Positions 1-9,938 of a stretch of 64,000 nucleotides of DNA are shown here, in pieces. The notes under the pieces were generated by a model that was not told where the DNA came from, did no database searches, and was given only the letters and a program-made list of their open reading frames with translations. The stretch comes from Salinicoccus roseus. GTDB taxonomy: Bacteria > Bacillota > Bacilli > Staphylococcales > Salinicoccaceae. The DNA lies in NCBI RefSeq assembly GCF_003814515.1, contig NZ_RKQJ01000002.1, positions 186,001 to 250,000 on the forward strand. The letters are read 5' to 3'. Positions within the stretch are counted from its first letter, which is position 1; every line of letters starts with the position of its first letter. The position numbers and the translations under genes are program-made.

Positions 1-72
1 TCGTCTGAAAGACAAACTAAGTAATTGTGATGTACTTAACATGAATAAACTAATCCAAACGGGGTGGTCTTA

Positions 73-687
73 ATGTATAACTCATTCATATACAGAATAC
101 TTGAGTGGATTATGCGTCTTGCGTATGTGCAGCTCCTCTGGGTAGTATTCACTCTAATCGGTCTGGTGGCATTCGGTCTCTTCCCTGCTACATTCTCCCT
201 ATTCCATGTGGTTCGGAGATGGTTGAGGGGAGAAACCGATGTATCGGTTTCAAGGACTTTCTCCAGCCACTACAGGGAGACCTTTTTCCAAAGCAACCTG
301 CTCGGCCTGTGCGTTATCTTCGGAGTGGCCCTGATTGCAGTGAACCTCATCTTCATCGATGTCACTGCACCCGACAACCTGACGCTGATACACATCCTGC
401 TTTTTGCTGTCATATTACTCTACACCCTGTTCCTGTTCTATCTGTTCCCCGCTTTCGTCCATTTTGAAGACAGCATATTGAAAGTCATGAGAAACGCATT
501 CCTCTTCATGCTGGTCAGTCCTGTGCATACAGCACTGATGGCTGTATCACTTGCAGCACTTGGCGCAATCTTCTACTTCCTCCCGCCGCTTGCCTTCATC
601 TTTGGCATGACTGCCTATTCATTAACGACCACCTGGTTCGCCCTCATGGCTTTCAATAAGCTCAATTCAAAGGCACCGAACAGCTAA
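73..687 (+). CDS. YesL-family (DUF624) membrane protein
   Basis: A 204-residue integral membrane protein of the YesL/DUF624 family, commonly found next to CUT1 sugar ABC transporters; its biochemical role is unknown. The N-terminus has the family pattern, an amphipathic start followed by a hydrophobic stretch and the GLFPATFSLFHVVRRW segment (about residues 35-50). Four further hydrophobic segments follow. A GTG at 64 is in frame, but GGGGTGG at 61-67 fits the ATG at 73. It sits just upstream of, and convergent with, a sugar permease gene, with a shared hairpin terminator between them. A frameshifted paralogue lies at 25.3-26.0 kb beside the second sugar system, which supports a link with sugar uptake (inference). 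Confidence 0.85.
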   Translation: MYNSFIYRILEWIMRLAYVQLLWVVFTLIGLVAFGLFPATFSLFHVVRRWLRGETDVSVSRTFSSHYRETFFQSNLLGLCVIFGVALIAVNLIFIDVTAPDNLTLIHILLFAVILLYTLFLFYLFPAFVHFEDSILKVMRNAFLFMLVSPVHTALMAVSLAALGAIFYFLPPLAFIFGMTAYSLTTTWFALMAFNKLNSKAPNS

Positions 688-710
688 GACACCGCATAGG
701 TGTCTTTTTT
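688..710. terminator. Rho-independent terminator between convergent genes
   Basis: Stem GACACC (688-693) pairs with GGTGTC (699-704), followed by six T on the plus strand. It ends the YesL-family gene; the opposing permease gene ends at its distal edge. Confidence 0.8.
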
Positions 711-1534
711 CATCCTTTGACCGCACTGGAAGCGAGTCCCTCCACCACTTTATTGCTGAAAAAGATGAAGGCGATGAGGATAGGCAAGATACTGATGATG
801 AGGGTGGCCCCAATAGCCCCCCAGTCCGTCATATACTGGCCTATGAAGTTCTGTATCCCGACTGTCAACGTCTTGTACTTATCGGAGCTGATGAAGGTGT
901 TGACGAATACGAACTCATTCCAGTTGTAGATCATGTTGATGATGATCGTCGTGGACATGATCGGCATCGTCATGGGTAGTATGATCCTGAAAAACACCCC
1001 ATGGATATTACAGCCGTCAATGACTGCCGCTTCCTCTATCTCTCTTGGGAGTGTGTAGTAGAAGCCGAGCAGGATCATGATGGTGATTGGCAGATTATAG
1101 GCCGTATAGGTGATGATGATCGACAATGGATTGTCGATCAGATTGACTTGAAGGAACATGCTGAACAGCGGAATGATGGCCGAATGGACGGGGATCATCA
1201 GGCCGACCATGATCAGCCCCAGCACCAGGCCGCTGAGTTTCCATTTCATCCTGGTCAATGCAAATGTAGCCATGCTGGCTATCACTACAGTGAGTATTAC
1301 AGCAGTAGCTGTAATCCATATGCTGTTCCAGAAGTAGAGACCGATGCCGCCCTCCCATACCTTCAGGTAGTTCTCCCATTTGAATTCACTTGGCAGGGCA
1401 AAGGGAGACCCGGAAAAGATCTCCCTGTTGTCCTTGAGGGAAAAGAGGAACAGCCAAAACAGCGGAAAAAGTTGTATCACTGCCACGATTCCAAGGAAGG
1501 AATAGAGCAGTATGTAACCTAAACGATTCAACAT
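710..1534 (-). CDS. Carbohydrate ABC transporter permease (MalG/AraQ type)
   Basis: Inner-membrane permease of a CUT1 sugar importer, about 274 residues with six predicted membrane segments, the usual length for MalG-type subunits. The cytoplasmic EAA loop that docks the ATPase is visible as EEAAVIDGCNIHGVFFRIIL (about residues 167-186), and the C-terminus ends GLASSAVKG as in MalG. Two ATGs lie two codons apart; AAAGGGG is correctly spaced for the inner one at 1534. It is the last gene of the operon binding protein - permease - permease. No ATPase is in this operon; the MsmK-type protein at 6188 is the likely partner. The substrate cannot be read from the sequence. Confidence 0.9.
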   Translation of the reverse strand: MLNRLGYILLYSFLGIVAVIQLFPLFWLFLFSLKDNREIFSGSPFALPSEFKWENYLKVWEGGIGLYFWNSIWITATAVILTVVIASMATFALTRMKWKLSGLVLGLIMVGLMIPVHSAIIPLFSMFLQVNLIDNPLSIIITYTAYNLPITIMILLGFYYTLPREIEEAAVIDGCNIHGVFFRIILPMTMPIMSTTIIINMIYNWNEFVFVNTFISSDKYKTLTVGIQNFIGQYMTDWGAIGATLIISILPILIAFIFFSNKVVEGLASSAVKG

Positions 1535-1545
1535 ACACATCCCCT

Positions 1546-2424
1546 TTAATATTGAAGTTTCTCATCACTTGAAGTGGCTTTACGGATGAGCAAGGTTGCT
1601 ATCAATGTAATTATGAGCATCAGGAATCCAATCGCACTTCCGTACCCGAAGTCATTTACCGAGAAGGCGAGCTTATACATATATGAGGCCATGACCTCAC
1701 TTGCACCGTTCGGTCCCCCATTGGTCATTACATAAATCAAATCAAAGTATTTCAATGACCCGACAACCGCCAGCACTACCGTAACAAGGATGACTTCCCG
1801 GATCAGAGGTAATTTTATCTTGAGTGCAATCTGCAGCGGCGATGCCCCATCTATACGGGCCGCCTCAATCACCGTCTCGGGAATATTCTTCAGTGCAGCA
1901 TAGTATATGAGTATGTAGAACCCTGCATACTGCCACACTATCGGCAGAAATATGGCATAGAGTACGATATTCGGGTCAGCCAGCCATGAAGGTGGATTTT
2001 CAACCCCCACCTGCATCAGGATCCAATTTAGGATACCATTGGAAGGATTGTAGACTTTGATCCACAACTGCGCAATCGCAACAGACGACAGCAACATTGG
2101 GATAAGATAGATTTTTCTCAGGAGACCGGCCCCTTTTATTTTGGAAGCCAACACAAGGGATACAGCCAGATAGAGTATGAGGCTCAGTGTAGAAAATAGA
2201 GCCAGAAGTGTCGAATGCCATACACTTGTCCAGAACATGCCGTCTTGCAAGCCCCTGATATAGTTTTCCAATCCGATGAATTTCATTTCCCCTATACCGT
2301 CCCACTCCATCAATCCATAATAGCCTGACAGGATAAGTGGAATGAAGATCAGCACCCCCACCAGCAGAAGCGCCGGTGACATGTAGAGGAGTATCATCCA
2401 TTTATTAGACATTACCTTATTCAT
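1546..2424 (-). CDS. Carbohydrate ABC transporter permease (MalF/UgpA type)
   Basis: First permease of the CUT1 importer, about 292 residues, six membrane segments. The EAA loop reads EAARIDGASPLQIALKIKLP near residue 190, and the conserved MTNGGP motif lies in the last third. Several Met codons crowd the start; AGGTGA is best spaced for the ATG at 2424, but 2433 (GTG) or 2412 are possible. It lies between the binding-protein gene (74-nt gap) and the second permease (11-nt gap), so the three form one transcription unit. Confidence 0.9.
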   Translation of the reverse strand: MNKVMSNKWMILLYMSPALLLVGVLIFIPLILSGYYGLMEWDGIGEMKFIGLENYIRGLQDGMFWTSVWHSTLLALFSTLSLILYLAVSLVLASKIKGAGLLRKIYLIPMLLSSVAIAQLWIKVYNPSNGILNWILMQVGVENPPSWLADPNIVLYAIFLPIVWQYAGFYILIYYAALKNIPETVIEAARIDGASPLQIALKIKLPLIREVILVTVVLAVVGSLKYFDLIYVMTNGGPNGASEVMASYMYKLAFSVNDFGYGSAIGFLMLIITLIATLLIRKATSSDEKLQY

Positions 2425-2497
2425 CACATTCACCTACATTTGAGGGAGGAGGCAACGGTAAGATCGCCACCCTCCCAGAATCATGATGCGTGTACAA

Positions 2498-3802
2498 CTA
2501 TTCGCCCTCGAGCACTTCCGTATGTGCTTCAGTGAATTCTTCAGGTGTCACTTCTCCGCCGAACAATGCCTGTATCTGATTCAGGTGCACATCTGCTGCG
2601 TCTGCACTCATCTGTACATCTGCATAAAGAGTGATGTTAGAAGCCGAATTCAAATCGTTCAGCACATCTACATACATCTGAGGCAGGTCCAGCGATTCGG
2701 GATCGATTTTGGTTGCCGGAATTATACCTACATCGGTCACTGCACGCTCGCCCCATTCTTCTACGAAGAATTTGGTAAATGCCTTCGCCTCTTCCTTTAC
2801 ATCCGAGTTTTCAGCAACGAACATGCCAACGCCCGGACCGCCGACATAGCTGTCCATATCTCCCTCACCGTCAACGGTTGGGAATTTGAAATAGCCGACC
2901 GAGTCGCGGAACTCCTGTGGAACGTCTTCATTCGTCGTGTAGTTCGGCAGATCCCATGTAGCAATCAGGTACATTGCCGCCTGCTCATTCATGAATGAAC
3001 TCTTGGCTTCCTGGTCGGACAGACCATTCGCCCCTTGCATGAAGGTATCATTATCCACGAGGTTCTGTACTTCTTCTGCAGCCTGTATAAGTTCAGGCTT
3101 GTTGAAATCGCCGGATTCAATGGCTTCCGTCAGCAGTTGGGAGCCCCCGAGCCTGTCAGCCAGATACATATACCACATCGAGCCTGTCCAACTGTCTCCA
3201 TTTCCAAGAGCGACAGGCGGTACACCATTTTCGTTCAGTGTATCCACCACCGAATTGAACTCCTCCAGTGTCTCAGGCGGCTCCAGGCCGTATTCATCGA
3301 ATATGGCTTTGTTGTAGTAGACGTTCGCCGTATTCAGTTCCAATGGCAGGCCATACGTCTGACCGTCGATTTCATAGCCTTCAGTCGTCCCTTCTACAAA
3401 CTGTTCGCGCAATCCATCATCCAGCATGTCGTCCAGTGGCGCGAACTTTTCTCCGCTGACATAAGGCTCCAGATATCCCGCTGCCCATGTCATGCCGACA
3501 TCCGGCAATTCATCAGAGGAGGAGAGCACCTTCACCTTATCCTTATACTGCTCGTTGCTCAAGACTTCAACATCCACCGAGACTCCTTCATTCTCTGCTT
3601 CAAAATCTGAGATGATCTCCTCGACCACCCTATGATGCTGGGCCGAATTGCCTTCCGGCCATAGATGCATGAATTCGACCGTTTTTTCCCCTTCGTTCCC
3701 TTCACCCGCTGAAGCGGACTCGTCCTCTCCACCGGAACAAGCTCCAAGCATCAGAACCATGGCCGTAGCCCCTGTAGCCGTAAGCGCTTTCAAATAACCC
3801 AA
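2498..3802 (-). CDS. Sugar ABC transporter substrate-binding lipoprotein
   Basis: Extracellular solute-binding protein family 1, 434 residues, anchored outside the membrane. The signal peptide ends in the lipobox LGAC with the lipidated Cys at residue 22, followed by a Gly/Ser/Glu-rich linker. The TTG at 3802 is the likely start because AGGGGG precedes it by eight bases. The very acidic composition suits a halotolerant organism. It is the promoter-proximal gene of the importer operon and is divergent from a ROK repressor. A catabolite-repression-like site overlaps codons 4-9. The ligand is unknown. Confidence 0.9.
   Translation of the reverse strand: MGYLKALTATGATAMVLMLGACSGGEDESASAGEGNEGEKTVEFMHLWPEGNSAQHHRVVEEIISDFEAENEGVSVDVEVLSNEQYKDKVKVLSSSDELPDVGMTWAAGYLEPYVSGEKFAPLDDMLDDGLREQFVEGTTEGYEIDGQTYGLPLELNTANVYYNKAIFDEYGLEPPETLEEFNSVVDTLNENGVPPVALGNGDSWTGSMWYMYLADRLGGSQLLTEAIESGDFNKPELIQAAEEVQNLVDNDTFMQGANGLSDQEAKSSFMNEQAAMYLIATWDLPNYTTNEDVPQEFRDSVGYFKFPTVDGEGDMDSYVGGPGVGMFVAENSDVKEEAKAFTKFFVEEWGERAVTDVGIIPATKIDPESLDLPQMYVDVLNDLNSASNITLYADVQMSADAADVHLNQIQALFGGEVTPEEFTEAHTEVLEGE
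3779..3792. promoter_or_regulatory. Putative CcpA (cre) site inside the start of the binding-protein gene
   Basis: The minus strand reads TGAAAGCGCTTACG, matching the cre consensus TGWAANCGNTNWCA except for the last base. A site just inside the first gene would suit a roadblock mode of carbon catabolite repression. The assignment rests on the motif only. Confidence 0.45.
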
Positions 3803-3873
3803 TAAAAAAACCCCCTGTTTGATTTTTCAATCATTTTTTATTTCTTGTTGATAGAATAGCACCCCTAACTTCA

Positions 3874-3894
3874 TTTGTCTAGTGGATGAACAAA
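3874..3894. promoter_or_regulatory. Putative operator in the ROK / transporter divergent promoter region
   Basis: An inverted repeat TTTGT (3874-3878) and ACAAA (3890-3894) with an 11-base spacer lies in the 199-bp region between the divergent binding-protein and ROK regulator genes. XylR-like ROK repressors bind TTTG/CAAA-type palindromes, so this is a candidate operator; the match is short. Confidence 0.3.
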
Positions 3895-4001
3895 GTTTTG
3901 CCAAAATCCATTTCGTCATTTCTTTTAGGAATGATGTACTGTATATTTAACATTATCATGAGGGCTGTCCCGATAAGGATCAATTGGAAGGAGTCGACTC
4001 A

Positions 4002-5195
4002 ATGAAGAAAACAAAGACTTGGAACCAACATGTGGTCAAACAGGAGAATAAGGACCTCGTACTGCATACGATCATGCGCTACGCCCCGATCTCCAGAGCA
4101 GAAACGGCAATTAAAACCAGCTTGAACAAAGGGACGGTCTCCTCCCTCGTCAATGATCTGATTGAAGAGAATATGGTCTACGAGTCCGGACCTGGGAAAT
4201 CCAGTGGCGGCAGACGTCCGGTCATGCTGAACTTCAACCGGATGGCCGGCTGTTCCATAGGAATCGACCTTGGCGTCAACTATATCCTTGGGGTGCTTAC
4301 CGACCTCACCGGTGAGATTCTGATGGAAAAGTATATCAAATACGAATATGAATCCTACGAGATAACCATCCAACATACGTTGGAAGTAATCGATTACCTC
4401 ATTGCCAGACAGCCCGACACCCCCTACAGCATTGTGGGGATCGGGGTCGGCATTCCAGGAGCAGTCGACTTGAAGGGCCAGGTCATGCTCGCACCCAATC
4501 TCAACTGGGAAAACATAGAGATAAAAGACAAGCTGCAAGAGCGGTATGGGGTCCCGGTAGTTATCGAAAATGAGGCGAATGCAGGATGTTATGGTGAAAA
4601 GAAATACGGTGTTGGCAGCAAAAGCAATCATATCCTCTACATCAGCATTGGTATCGGCATCGGCATCGGCATGATGCTGAATGGAGAGCTCTATCGCGGC
4701 AACAACGGTTTTTCTGGCGAAATGGGACACATGACCATCGATCTGAATGGCAATCCCTGTCCATGTGGCAACCAGGGGTGCTGGGAGCTCTATGCTTCTG
4801 AAAAGGGGTTGCATGCAGCGATGTCTGCATATGGGATTCCTCCTCAATCAAATGATCAGAGGGACCTCGAATATCTGATCGGCCTCGCCCGGCAGAAAGA
4901 TGAGCAGGCCATCGCACTCTTCAATACGGTCGGCGGCTATATCGGCCTTGGTGTCAAGAATATCGTCAATACATTCAATCCTGAACAGGTCATCATCGGA
5001 AACCGCATGAGCTCTGCACAGGAATGGATTGAACCTGCAATAAGAGAAAAACTGGATGGGACACTATGGTTCCAAAAGGAAGGGCTGCACCTTGAATTCT
5101 CCGGTCTCTCCACCCACTCTTCAGCAATGGGCATGGCCGCCTTTTCCATCGAAAACTTCCTGATGAACTACCAATATAGCCAAACCGCACTTTAG
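4002..5195 (+). CDS. ROK-family transcriptional regulator (XylR/NagC-like)
   Basis: A 397-residue repressor with an N-terminal winged helix (residues about 15-75, ISRAETAIKTSLNKGTVSSL) and a C-terminal ROK sugar-kinase-like domain. The ROK domain has the DLGVN phosphate-binding segment near residue 88 and the zinc-binding motif CPCGNQGCWE near residue 250. Such proteins are sugar-responsive DNA-binding repressors. GGAAGGAG places the start at the ATG at 4002, six codons inside the longer TTG-started frame. It is divergent from the sugar-importer operon, which it probably controls. Length and motifs fit a regulator rather than a glucokinase. Confidence 0.9.
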   Translation: MKKTKTWNQHVVKQENKDLVLHTIMRYAPISRAETAIKTSLNKGTVSSLVNDLIEENMVYESGPGKSSGGRRPVMLNFNRMAGCSIGIDLGVNYILGVLTDLTGEILMEKYIKYEYESYEITIQHTLEVIDYLIARQPDTPYSIVGIGVGIPGAVDLKGQVMLAPNLNWENIEIKDKLQERYGVPVVIENEANAGCYGEKKYGVGSKSNHILYISIGIGIGIGMMLNGELYRGNNGFSGEMGHMTIDLNGNPCPCGNQGCWELYASEKGLHAAMSAYGIPPQSNDQRDLEYLIGLARQKDEQAIALFNTVGGYIGLGVKNIVNTFNPEQVIIGNRMSSAQEWIEPAIREKLDGTLWFQKEGLHLEFSGLSTHSSAMGMAAFSIENFLMNYQYSQTAL

Positions 5196-5209
5196 GAAAG
5201 GAGAATTCC

Positions 5210-6097
5210 ATGCTTTCAAGACTTAAGGCCGCTTTCCCTTCCCTCATTCCTTTCACATGGGAAGAGTCGGAACGGGAAAGGTACATATGGTTTGTGATGG
5301 AGGATGATGAAATAATCGGCATCGATAAGTCCGAGCTCACCGAACGTGATTTTTCAGTACTTTCCGCCTTCCTCATCCCCTACCGGGAGAAATTTCCAAT
5401 GCCCACAGATGAAGAGAAGAAGTGGATCGATGCCCTGCAGGGAAGACAAGAACGTGAGGGGGAATCCAGCTACCGCTTCATCCACTTCCACATCCTCACC
5501 AGGCATGTTGAACCCAAAGCCGTCGATCAGGCACTCAGGGAGGCAATCGACCGGGAGGTGAAAATCATCTGGAAGGATGCCCATGAAGGCATCATCATAG
5601 AAGAAATCGAGCAGGCGAAGGAAACCATCAAATTCGAAGAAATCATCGATTTGATCATGAGCGACCTCTACCTGAACATAAAACTGTATGTGGCGCCTGC
5701 CAACTATGATGCCATGAGCCCAAAAACTTATCATGACCGGACCTCAGAGCAGGCCCATCTCCTTTTCAACACCCTGGGACAATCCGTCATATCCTTCACC
5801 GACGGCATGACGGACCTCATACTCGACAGAACTTCCCAGGAGGACAGACAGAACATCATTTCAGTGCTCGGTGATTATGCAGACGACCTTGCCTGGCTCG
5901 AGGCAATGACAATCCTCTTCAGTAGTAGCCTGAACATATCGGTAGCTTCGAAAAAGCTGTTCATGCACAGGAATACACTGCTGTACAAGATGGACAAGTT
6001 CAGTGAAAATACTGGGCTTGACCTACGTAATTTCGATGATGCGGTAAAGGTCCAGCTTGCCATTAGATGCCTCAATATGGAGAAGTGCACAAAATAA
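5210..6097 (+). CDS. PucR/CdaR-type helix-turn-helix regulator
   Basis: A 295-residue protein with no recognisable domain in its first two thirds and a C-terminal PucR-type helix-turn-helix. That domain reads SSSLNISVASKKLFMHRNTL followed by LLYKMDKF, where the HRNTL-Y element is diagnostic. It starts 14 bases after the ROK gene behind AGGAGAA, so the two regulators are probably cotranscribed. An msmK-type ATPase follows. The likely role is activation or repression of the sugar-uptake genes in response to an unknown signal. Confidence 0.8.
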   Translation: MLSRLKAAFPSLIPFTWEESERERYIWFVMEDDEIIGIDKSELTERDFSVLSAFLIPYREKFPMPTDEEKKWIDALQGRQEREGESSYRFIHFHILTRHVEPKAVDQALREAIDREVKIIWKDAHEGIIIEEIEQAKETIKFEEIIDLIMSDLYLNIKLYVAPANYDAMSPKTYHDRTSEQAHLLFNTLGQSVISFTDGMTDLILDRTSQEDRQNIISVLGDYADDLAWLEAMTILFSSSLNISVASKKLFMHRNTLLYKMDKFSENTGLDLRNFDDAVKVQLAIRCLNMEKCTK

Positions 6098-6116
6098 GCG
6101 TCAATCATTGTGCACT
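6084..6116. promoter_or_regulatory. Perfect inverted repeat upstream of the MsmK-type ATPase gene
   Basis: AGTGCACAA at 6084-6092 and its exact complement TTGTGCACT at 6108-6116 are separated by 15 bases. The left arm overlaps the last codons of the PucR-type gene. No T-run follows, so a two-half-site operator is as likely as a terminator. Confidence 0.4.
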
Positions 6117-6187
6117 CCTTCCATATACATCCCACCCCCCTGCCCTCTAGAATAAAAGGCAACCACACGACAAAGGGGATATGAAAT

Positions 6188-7285
6188 ATGGCAGAACTCA
6201 TGTTGAACGATATCAAAAAGGTCTATGATAACGGGGCAGTCGCGGTTGAAGATTTCAACCTACATATCAAAGACAAGGAATTCGTTGTTTTCGTTGGTCC
6301 ATCAGGGTGCGGTAAGTCGACCACACTTCGAATGATTGCCGGTTTGGAAGAAATCAGTGGGGGTGAACTACGCATCGATGATGCGGTCGTCAATGATGTG
6401 GAACCAAAAAACCGGGATATTGCGATGGTCTTCCAGAACTATGCGCTTTATCCACACATGACCGTATATGATAATATGGCATTCGGTCTGAAACTGAGGA
6501 AGCAGAACAAGAAGGATATAGACCAGCGAGTCAGGAACGCCGCCAAAATATTGGGGCTTGAAGAATATCTCGACCGCAAACCCAAAGCACTCTCAGGCGG
6601 GCAGCGCCAAAGGGTCGCACTGGGCCGTGCAATCGTCCGGGATGCAAAAGTCTTCCTCATGGATGAGCCGCTCTCGAACCTCGATGCGAAGCTCCGGGTC
6701 CAGATGCGTGCCGAGATACAGAACCTCCATCATAAACTTCAGACGACAACCATATATGTCACACATGACCAGACCGAAGCAATGACCATGGCCACAAGAC
6801 TTGTCGTCATGAAGGATGGCTACATCCAGCAAGTCGGCACACCGAAAGAAGTCTATGACCACCCCGACAATATATTCGTTGCTGGATTCATCGGTTCGCC
6901 TGCAATGAACTTCTTCCGCGGAAAATTGATGGATGAGGATTTCGTGACCAATTCACGCAAACTCAAAATCCCAGAGGGTAAGCTGAAAGTATTGAGGGAA
7001 CAAGGCTATACGGATCAGGATGTGATTCTTGGAATACGACCGGAAGACATCCACGATGAACCGCTCTTCATACAATCAGCACCAGGTACTGCGCTGACTG
7101 CAGATGTTGAAGTCGCAGAACTTATGGGCGCGGAGATTTTCCTGCATTCCAATTATGACGGCCAGAAGTTCATTGCTCGTATCGATTCTCGGACGGATGT
7201 CAAACCCGATTCACAGATAGAGCTTGCTTTCGATATGAACAAGGCGATCTTTTTTGATGCACAGACTGAAAAAACCATCAGATAA
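6188..7285 (+). CDS. MsmK/UgpC-type sugar ABC transporter ATP-binding protein
   Basis: A 365-residue CUT1 ATPase that energises sugar importers from the cytoplasmic face. Walker [10 protein letters not shown] lies near residues 37-45, the Q-loop is [13 protein letters not shown], the signature [14 protein letters not shown] is near residue 135, and Walker [12 protein letters not shown] follows. A C-terminal TOBE/OB regulatory domain is present. AAAGGGG lies upstream of the ATG. The importer operon at 0.7-3.8 kb lacks an ATPase, so this protein is its natural partner; enzymes of this type can serve several importers. A second close paralogue is at 20405-21529. Confidence 0.92.
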   Translation: MAELMLNDIKKVYDNGAVAVEDFNLHIKDKEFVVFVGPSGCGKSTTLRMIAGLEEISGGELRIDDAVVNDVEPKNRDIAMVFQNYALYPHMTVYDNMAFGLKLRKQNKKDIDQRVRNAAKILGLEEYLDRKPKALSGGQRQRVALGRAIVRDAKVFLMDEPLSNLDAKLRVQMRAEIQNLHHKLQTTTIYVTHDQTEAMTMATRLVVMKDGYIQQVGTPKEVYDHPDNIFVAGFIGSPAMNFFRGKLMDEDFVTNSRKLKIPEGKLKVLREQGYTDQDVILGIRPEDIHDEPLFIQSAPGTALTADVEVAELMGAEIFLHSNYDGQKFIARIDSRTDVKPDSQIELAFDMNKAIFFDAQTEKTIR

Positions 7286-7290
7286 CCAAA

Positions 7291-7317
7291 AGAGAGGCTG
7301 CTTTGCAGCCCCTCTTT
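7291..7317. terminator. Hairpin terminator
   Basis: AGAGAGGCTGC pairs with GCAGCCCCTCT around a TTT loop, then a short T-run. It lies between the convergent ATPase and aldose epimerase genes and can serve the plus strand. Confidence 0.7.
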
Positions 7318-8325
7318 CTATTTCTCCACGCTGAACCTGAATACTGTTTCTTTCTTATACATGCCCTGTGACTCCATCTCAAACTCGAGATCCATATGCT
7401 GGGCAGCGGGCGTCACCTGAGCCTCCATGCAGAACCCCATGTATTTTTGCGGTTTTCTTTCTGCGAGTGGCAGCCCATCATCCAGGTTGTTGCCCGTGTA
7501 GAATACAAGTCCAGGAAAATCCGTTGTGATTGTGACCTTGCGGCCGCTTTCCGGCTCGTACACTTCAAAGTGGTCTTCATCCTCCAACAGGAAGTAATGG
7601 TCATAACCGCCATTCGCCACTTTGATCTGTGCATCACCGTTTTCGAACACTTCCTGCAGCGCTTTGCCCTCCTGAAGGTCGAATATGCCTTCACATGTTT
7701 CAATGGATTCCGGAATCAGCGTATCATCCATCTTGAGGTATCGGGAGGCCCCGCTCCTCACAAAATGGTTGCCTATGGTGGTCTCAGTATCGCTGTTCAG
7801 GTTGAAATAGACATGGTTGGTCGGTGCCACCGCTGTCGGCCCCATGCTTTTCACTTCATACTCAAGCTTCAGTGCATTGTCCTCATCGAGGGAATAGAGG
7901 ATGCTCACTTCAGGGGTCCCGGGATAGTCCTCGATCGATGTCGTGAACTTCACTTTTTGGGTGCCATCCTCCTCAACGACTGCATCCTCCCACATCTTCG
8001 TATGCACGCCTGCGTCACCGCTGTGGAGCAGATGCGGGCCGTCGTTGCTGTCGAAGTGATGCTTCTCTCCATCGACTTCAATCTCGGCATCCTTCACCCT
8101 GCCCGCCACGGGGGCGATGGTGGCCCCGAGGAAGTGCAGGTTCCCCCGGTATTCCTCAAGTGAATCATTGCGCAGCACGACATTGGTGAGATTCCCATTA
8201 CGGTCAGGCACATGGATTCCCGTGATGCTCGCTCCGATGTTCAGCAATTCGACCTTCATGCCTGTACTGTTCTCCAGCACGTATTCCACAATCCCATCTT
8301 CATGATTCTTTCTATTGATTTTCAT
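7318..8325 (-). CDS. galM: Aldose 1-epimerase
   Basis: A 335-residue mutarotase that interconverts alpha and beta anomers of aldohexoses such as galactose, the entry step to the Leloir pathway. The family landmarks are present: DGPHLLHSGDAG near residue 95, catalytic His in PTNHVYFNL near residue 173, and a catalytic Glu in FCMEAQV near residue 300. Length is typical. It is monocistronic and convergent to the ATPase gene, far from galKET in the same window. Confidence 0.87.
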   Translation of the reverse strand: MKINRKNHEDGIVEYVLENSTGMKVELLNIGASITGIHVPDRNGNLTNVVLRNDSLEEYRGNLHFLGATIAPVAGRVKDAEIEVDGEKHHFDSNDGPHLLHSGDAGVHTKMWEDAVVEEDGTQKVKFTTSIEDYPGTPEVSILYSLDEDNALKLEYEVKSMGPTAVAPTNHVYFNLNSDTETTIGNHFVRSGASRYLKMDDTLIPESIETCEGIFDLQEGKALQEVFENGDAQIKVANGGYDHYFLLEDEDHFEVYEPESGRKVTITTDFPGLVFYTGNNLDDGLPLAERKPQKYMGFCMEAQVTPAAQHMDLEFEMESQGMYKKETVFRFSVEK

Positions 8326-8534
8326 ATTATACCCGTCACCTTCCCAGTATCATTTCCAATAATGACAATATACCCATTCTTTCAGTCAAAAACCAATACA
8401 TCGTCTAAACTTGTTTTCCTGAATTTAAGTGCAGTTATCATTTTTACGTTTATCAATGTAATGTTAAGGTTAAAGAGTATGGAATAGTGTCAAAAATCAA
8501 AAGGCACAAAATATATTAGGAGCGTGTTTACTTT

Positions 8535-9869
8535 ATGACCGAGTACTCGAGGGAAGATATTTTAAGGATTGCTGAAAATGAAAACGTAAGATTCATCAGA
8601 TTGCAGTTCACTGATATTCTGGGTGCAATCAAGAACGTGGAGATTCCAGTCAGCCAGCTGGACAAGGCGCTGGACGGCGAAATGATGTTCGATGGCTCCT
8701 CCATCGAAGGTTTCGTAAGGCTGGAAGAATCCGATATGTACCTGAAACCCGACTTCAACACTTGGGTGATCTTCCCATGGGAACACAACGGCAGAAGGAT
8801 AGCCCGACTGATCTGTGATGTCTATGACATCGACGGCAATCCATTCGAAGGCGATCCGAGATCCAACTTGAAAAGGGTCGTCAAAGAGATGGAGGAAATG
8901 GGGTATGAAGGCATGAACCTTGGTGCCGAGCCGGAATTCTTCCTCTTCAAGCTGGATAAGGAAGGCAACCCGACTACAGAACCGAGTGACGAGGGCGGCT
9001 ACTTCGACCTCGCAGCAATGGACGACGGGGAGGAATGCCGTCGTGAGATTTCCCGTACACTCGAGGAAATGGGATTCGAAGTGGAGATGTTCCACCACGA
9101 AAACGCCCCGGGACAGCAGGAGATCAGCTTCAAGTATGCAGACGCCGTCACGTCCTCCGACAACCTGCAGACATTCAAGCTTGTCGCTAAAACAGTTGCA
9201 AGAAGATACAACCTGCATGCAACATTCATGCCGAAGCCGATCTACGGACAGCCGGGAAGCGGCATGCACTATAATGTCTCCCTTTTCCGTGAGGGAAAGA
9301 ACGTCTTCTATGACGAGAATGACGAATTCGGCCTCAGCAAGGAAATGCGCCACTTCATGGCGGGACTGCTGATGCACGCCAGAGGGTACACTGCCGTCTG
9401 CAACCCGCTCGTCAACTCCTACAAGCGACTGCAGTCCGGTTTTGAAGCACCGAAGTACATCGCATGGAGCGGCCGCAACCGTTCTCCATTGCTCAGGATT
9501 CCATCCACACGCGGTGCGGCGACACGGGCTGAAGTCCGTTCCCTCGACCCGTCCGCAAACCCATACCTTGCGACCGCTGCCATCCTGAAGGCTGGACTCG
9601 AAGGCATACGCAATGAGACAGAACTCGATACACCGGTCGACGAAAACATCTATGAGATGACGAAGAAGCAGCGCGACGTCGAAAACATCGAGGACCTCCC
9701 GACAACACTCTACACAGCACTCAAAGCATTGAGGGAAGATGAAGTCATCCAGGAAGCACTCGGCAAGCACATCTACAAGCAGTTCTACGATAATAAATAC
9801 CTCGAGTGGCAGATGTACAGCGCCCAGATCACTGAATGGGAACTCGATGAATATCTGACACAGCACTAG
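8535..9869 (+). CDS. glnA: Type I glutamine synthetase
   Basis: A 444-residue GSI-alpha enzyme making glutamine from glutamate, ammonia and ATP. The beta-grasp domain carries [20 protein letters not shown], including the Arg (VRLEES) tied to feedback inhibition in Firmicute GS. The glutamate and ATP sites [21 protein letters not shown] and [17 protein letters not shown] follow. AGGAGCGTG precedes the ATG. In most relatives glnR lies directly upstream; here galM is upstream and no glnR is in the window, so GlnR control must come from elsewhere if it exists. A strong terminator follows. Confidence 0.95.
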   Translation: MTEYSREDILRIAENENVRFIRLQFTDILGAIKNVEIPVSQLDKALDGEMMFDGSSIEGFVRLEESDMYLKPDFNTWVIFPWEHNGRRIARLICDVYDIDGNPFEGDPRSNLKRVVKEMEEMGYEGMNLGAEPEFFLFKLDKEGNPTTEPSDEGGYFDLAAMDDGEECRREISRTLEEMGFEVEMFHHENAPGQQEISFKYADAVTSSDNLQTFKLVAKTVARRYNLHATFMPKPIYGQPGSGMHYNVSLFREGKNVFYDENDEFGLSKEMRHFMAGLLMHARGYTAVCNPLVNSYKRLQSGFEAPKYIAWSGRNRSPLLRIPSTRGAATRAEVRSLDPSANPYLATAAILKAGLEGIRNETELDTPVDENIYEMTKKQRDVENIEDLPTTLYTALKALREDEVIQEALGKHIYKQFYDNKYLEWQMYSAQITEWELDEYLTQH

Positions 9870-9889
9870 AACATGTTAATACAAACAGA

Positions 9890-9927
9890 AACCTGCCGGT
9901 TGGAATGATTCCAACCGGCAGGTTTTT
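9890..9927 (+). terminator. Strong rho-independent terminator of glnA
   Basis: A 16-bp perfect stem (AACCTGCCGGTTGGAA and its complement) around a 3-base loop is followed by a T-run. Confidence 0.92.
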
Positions 9928-9938
9928 TGGTTTTTATT

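Noticed and set aside
8440-8534. A GlnR box before glnA
   Set aside because: No sequence fits TGTNAN7TNACA well; TGTCA and GCACA words are present but wrongly spaced.
8562-9866. A 434-codon open frame antisense to glnA
   Set aside because: It is the mirror of a highly biased, well-identified gene, has no ribosome site and no family resemblance.
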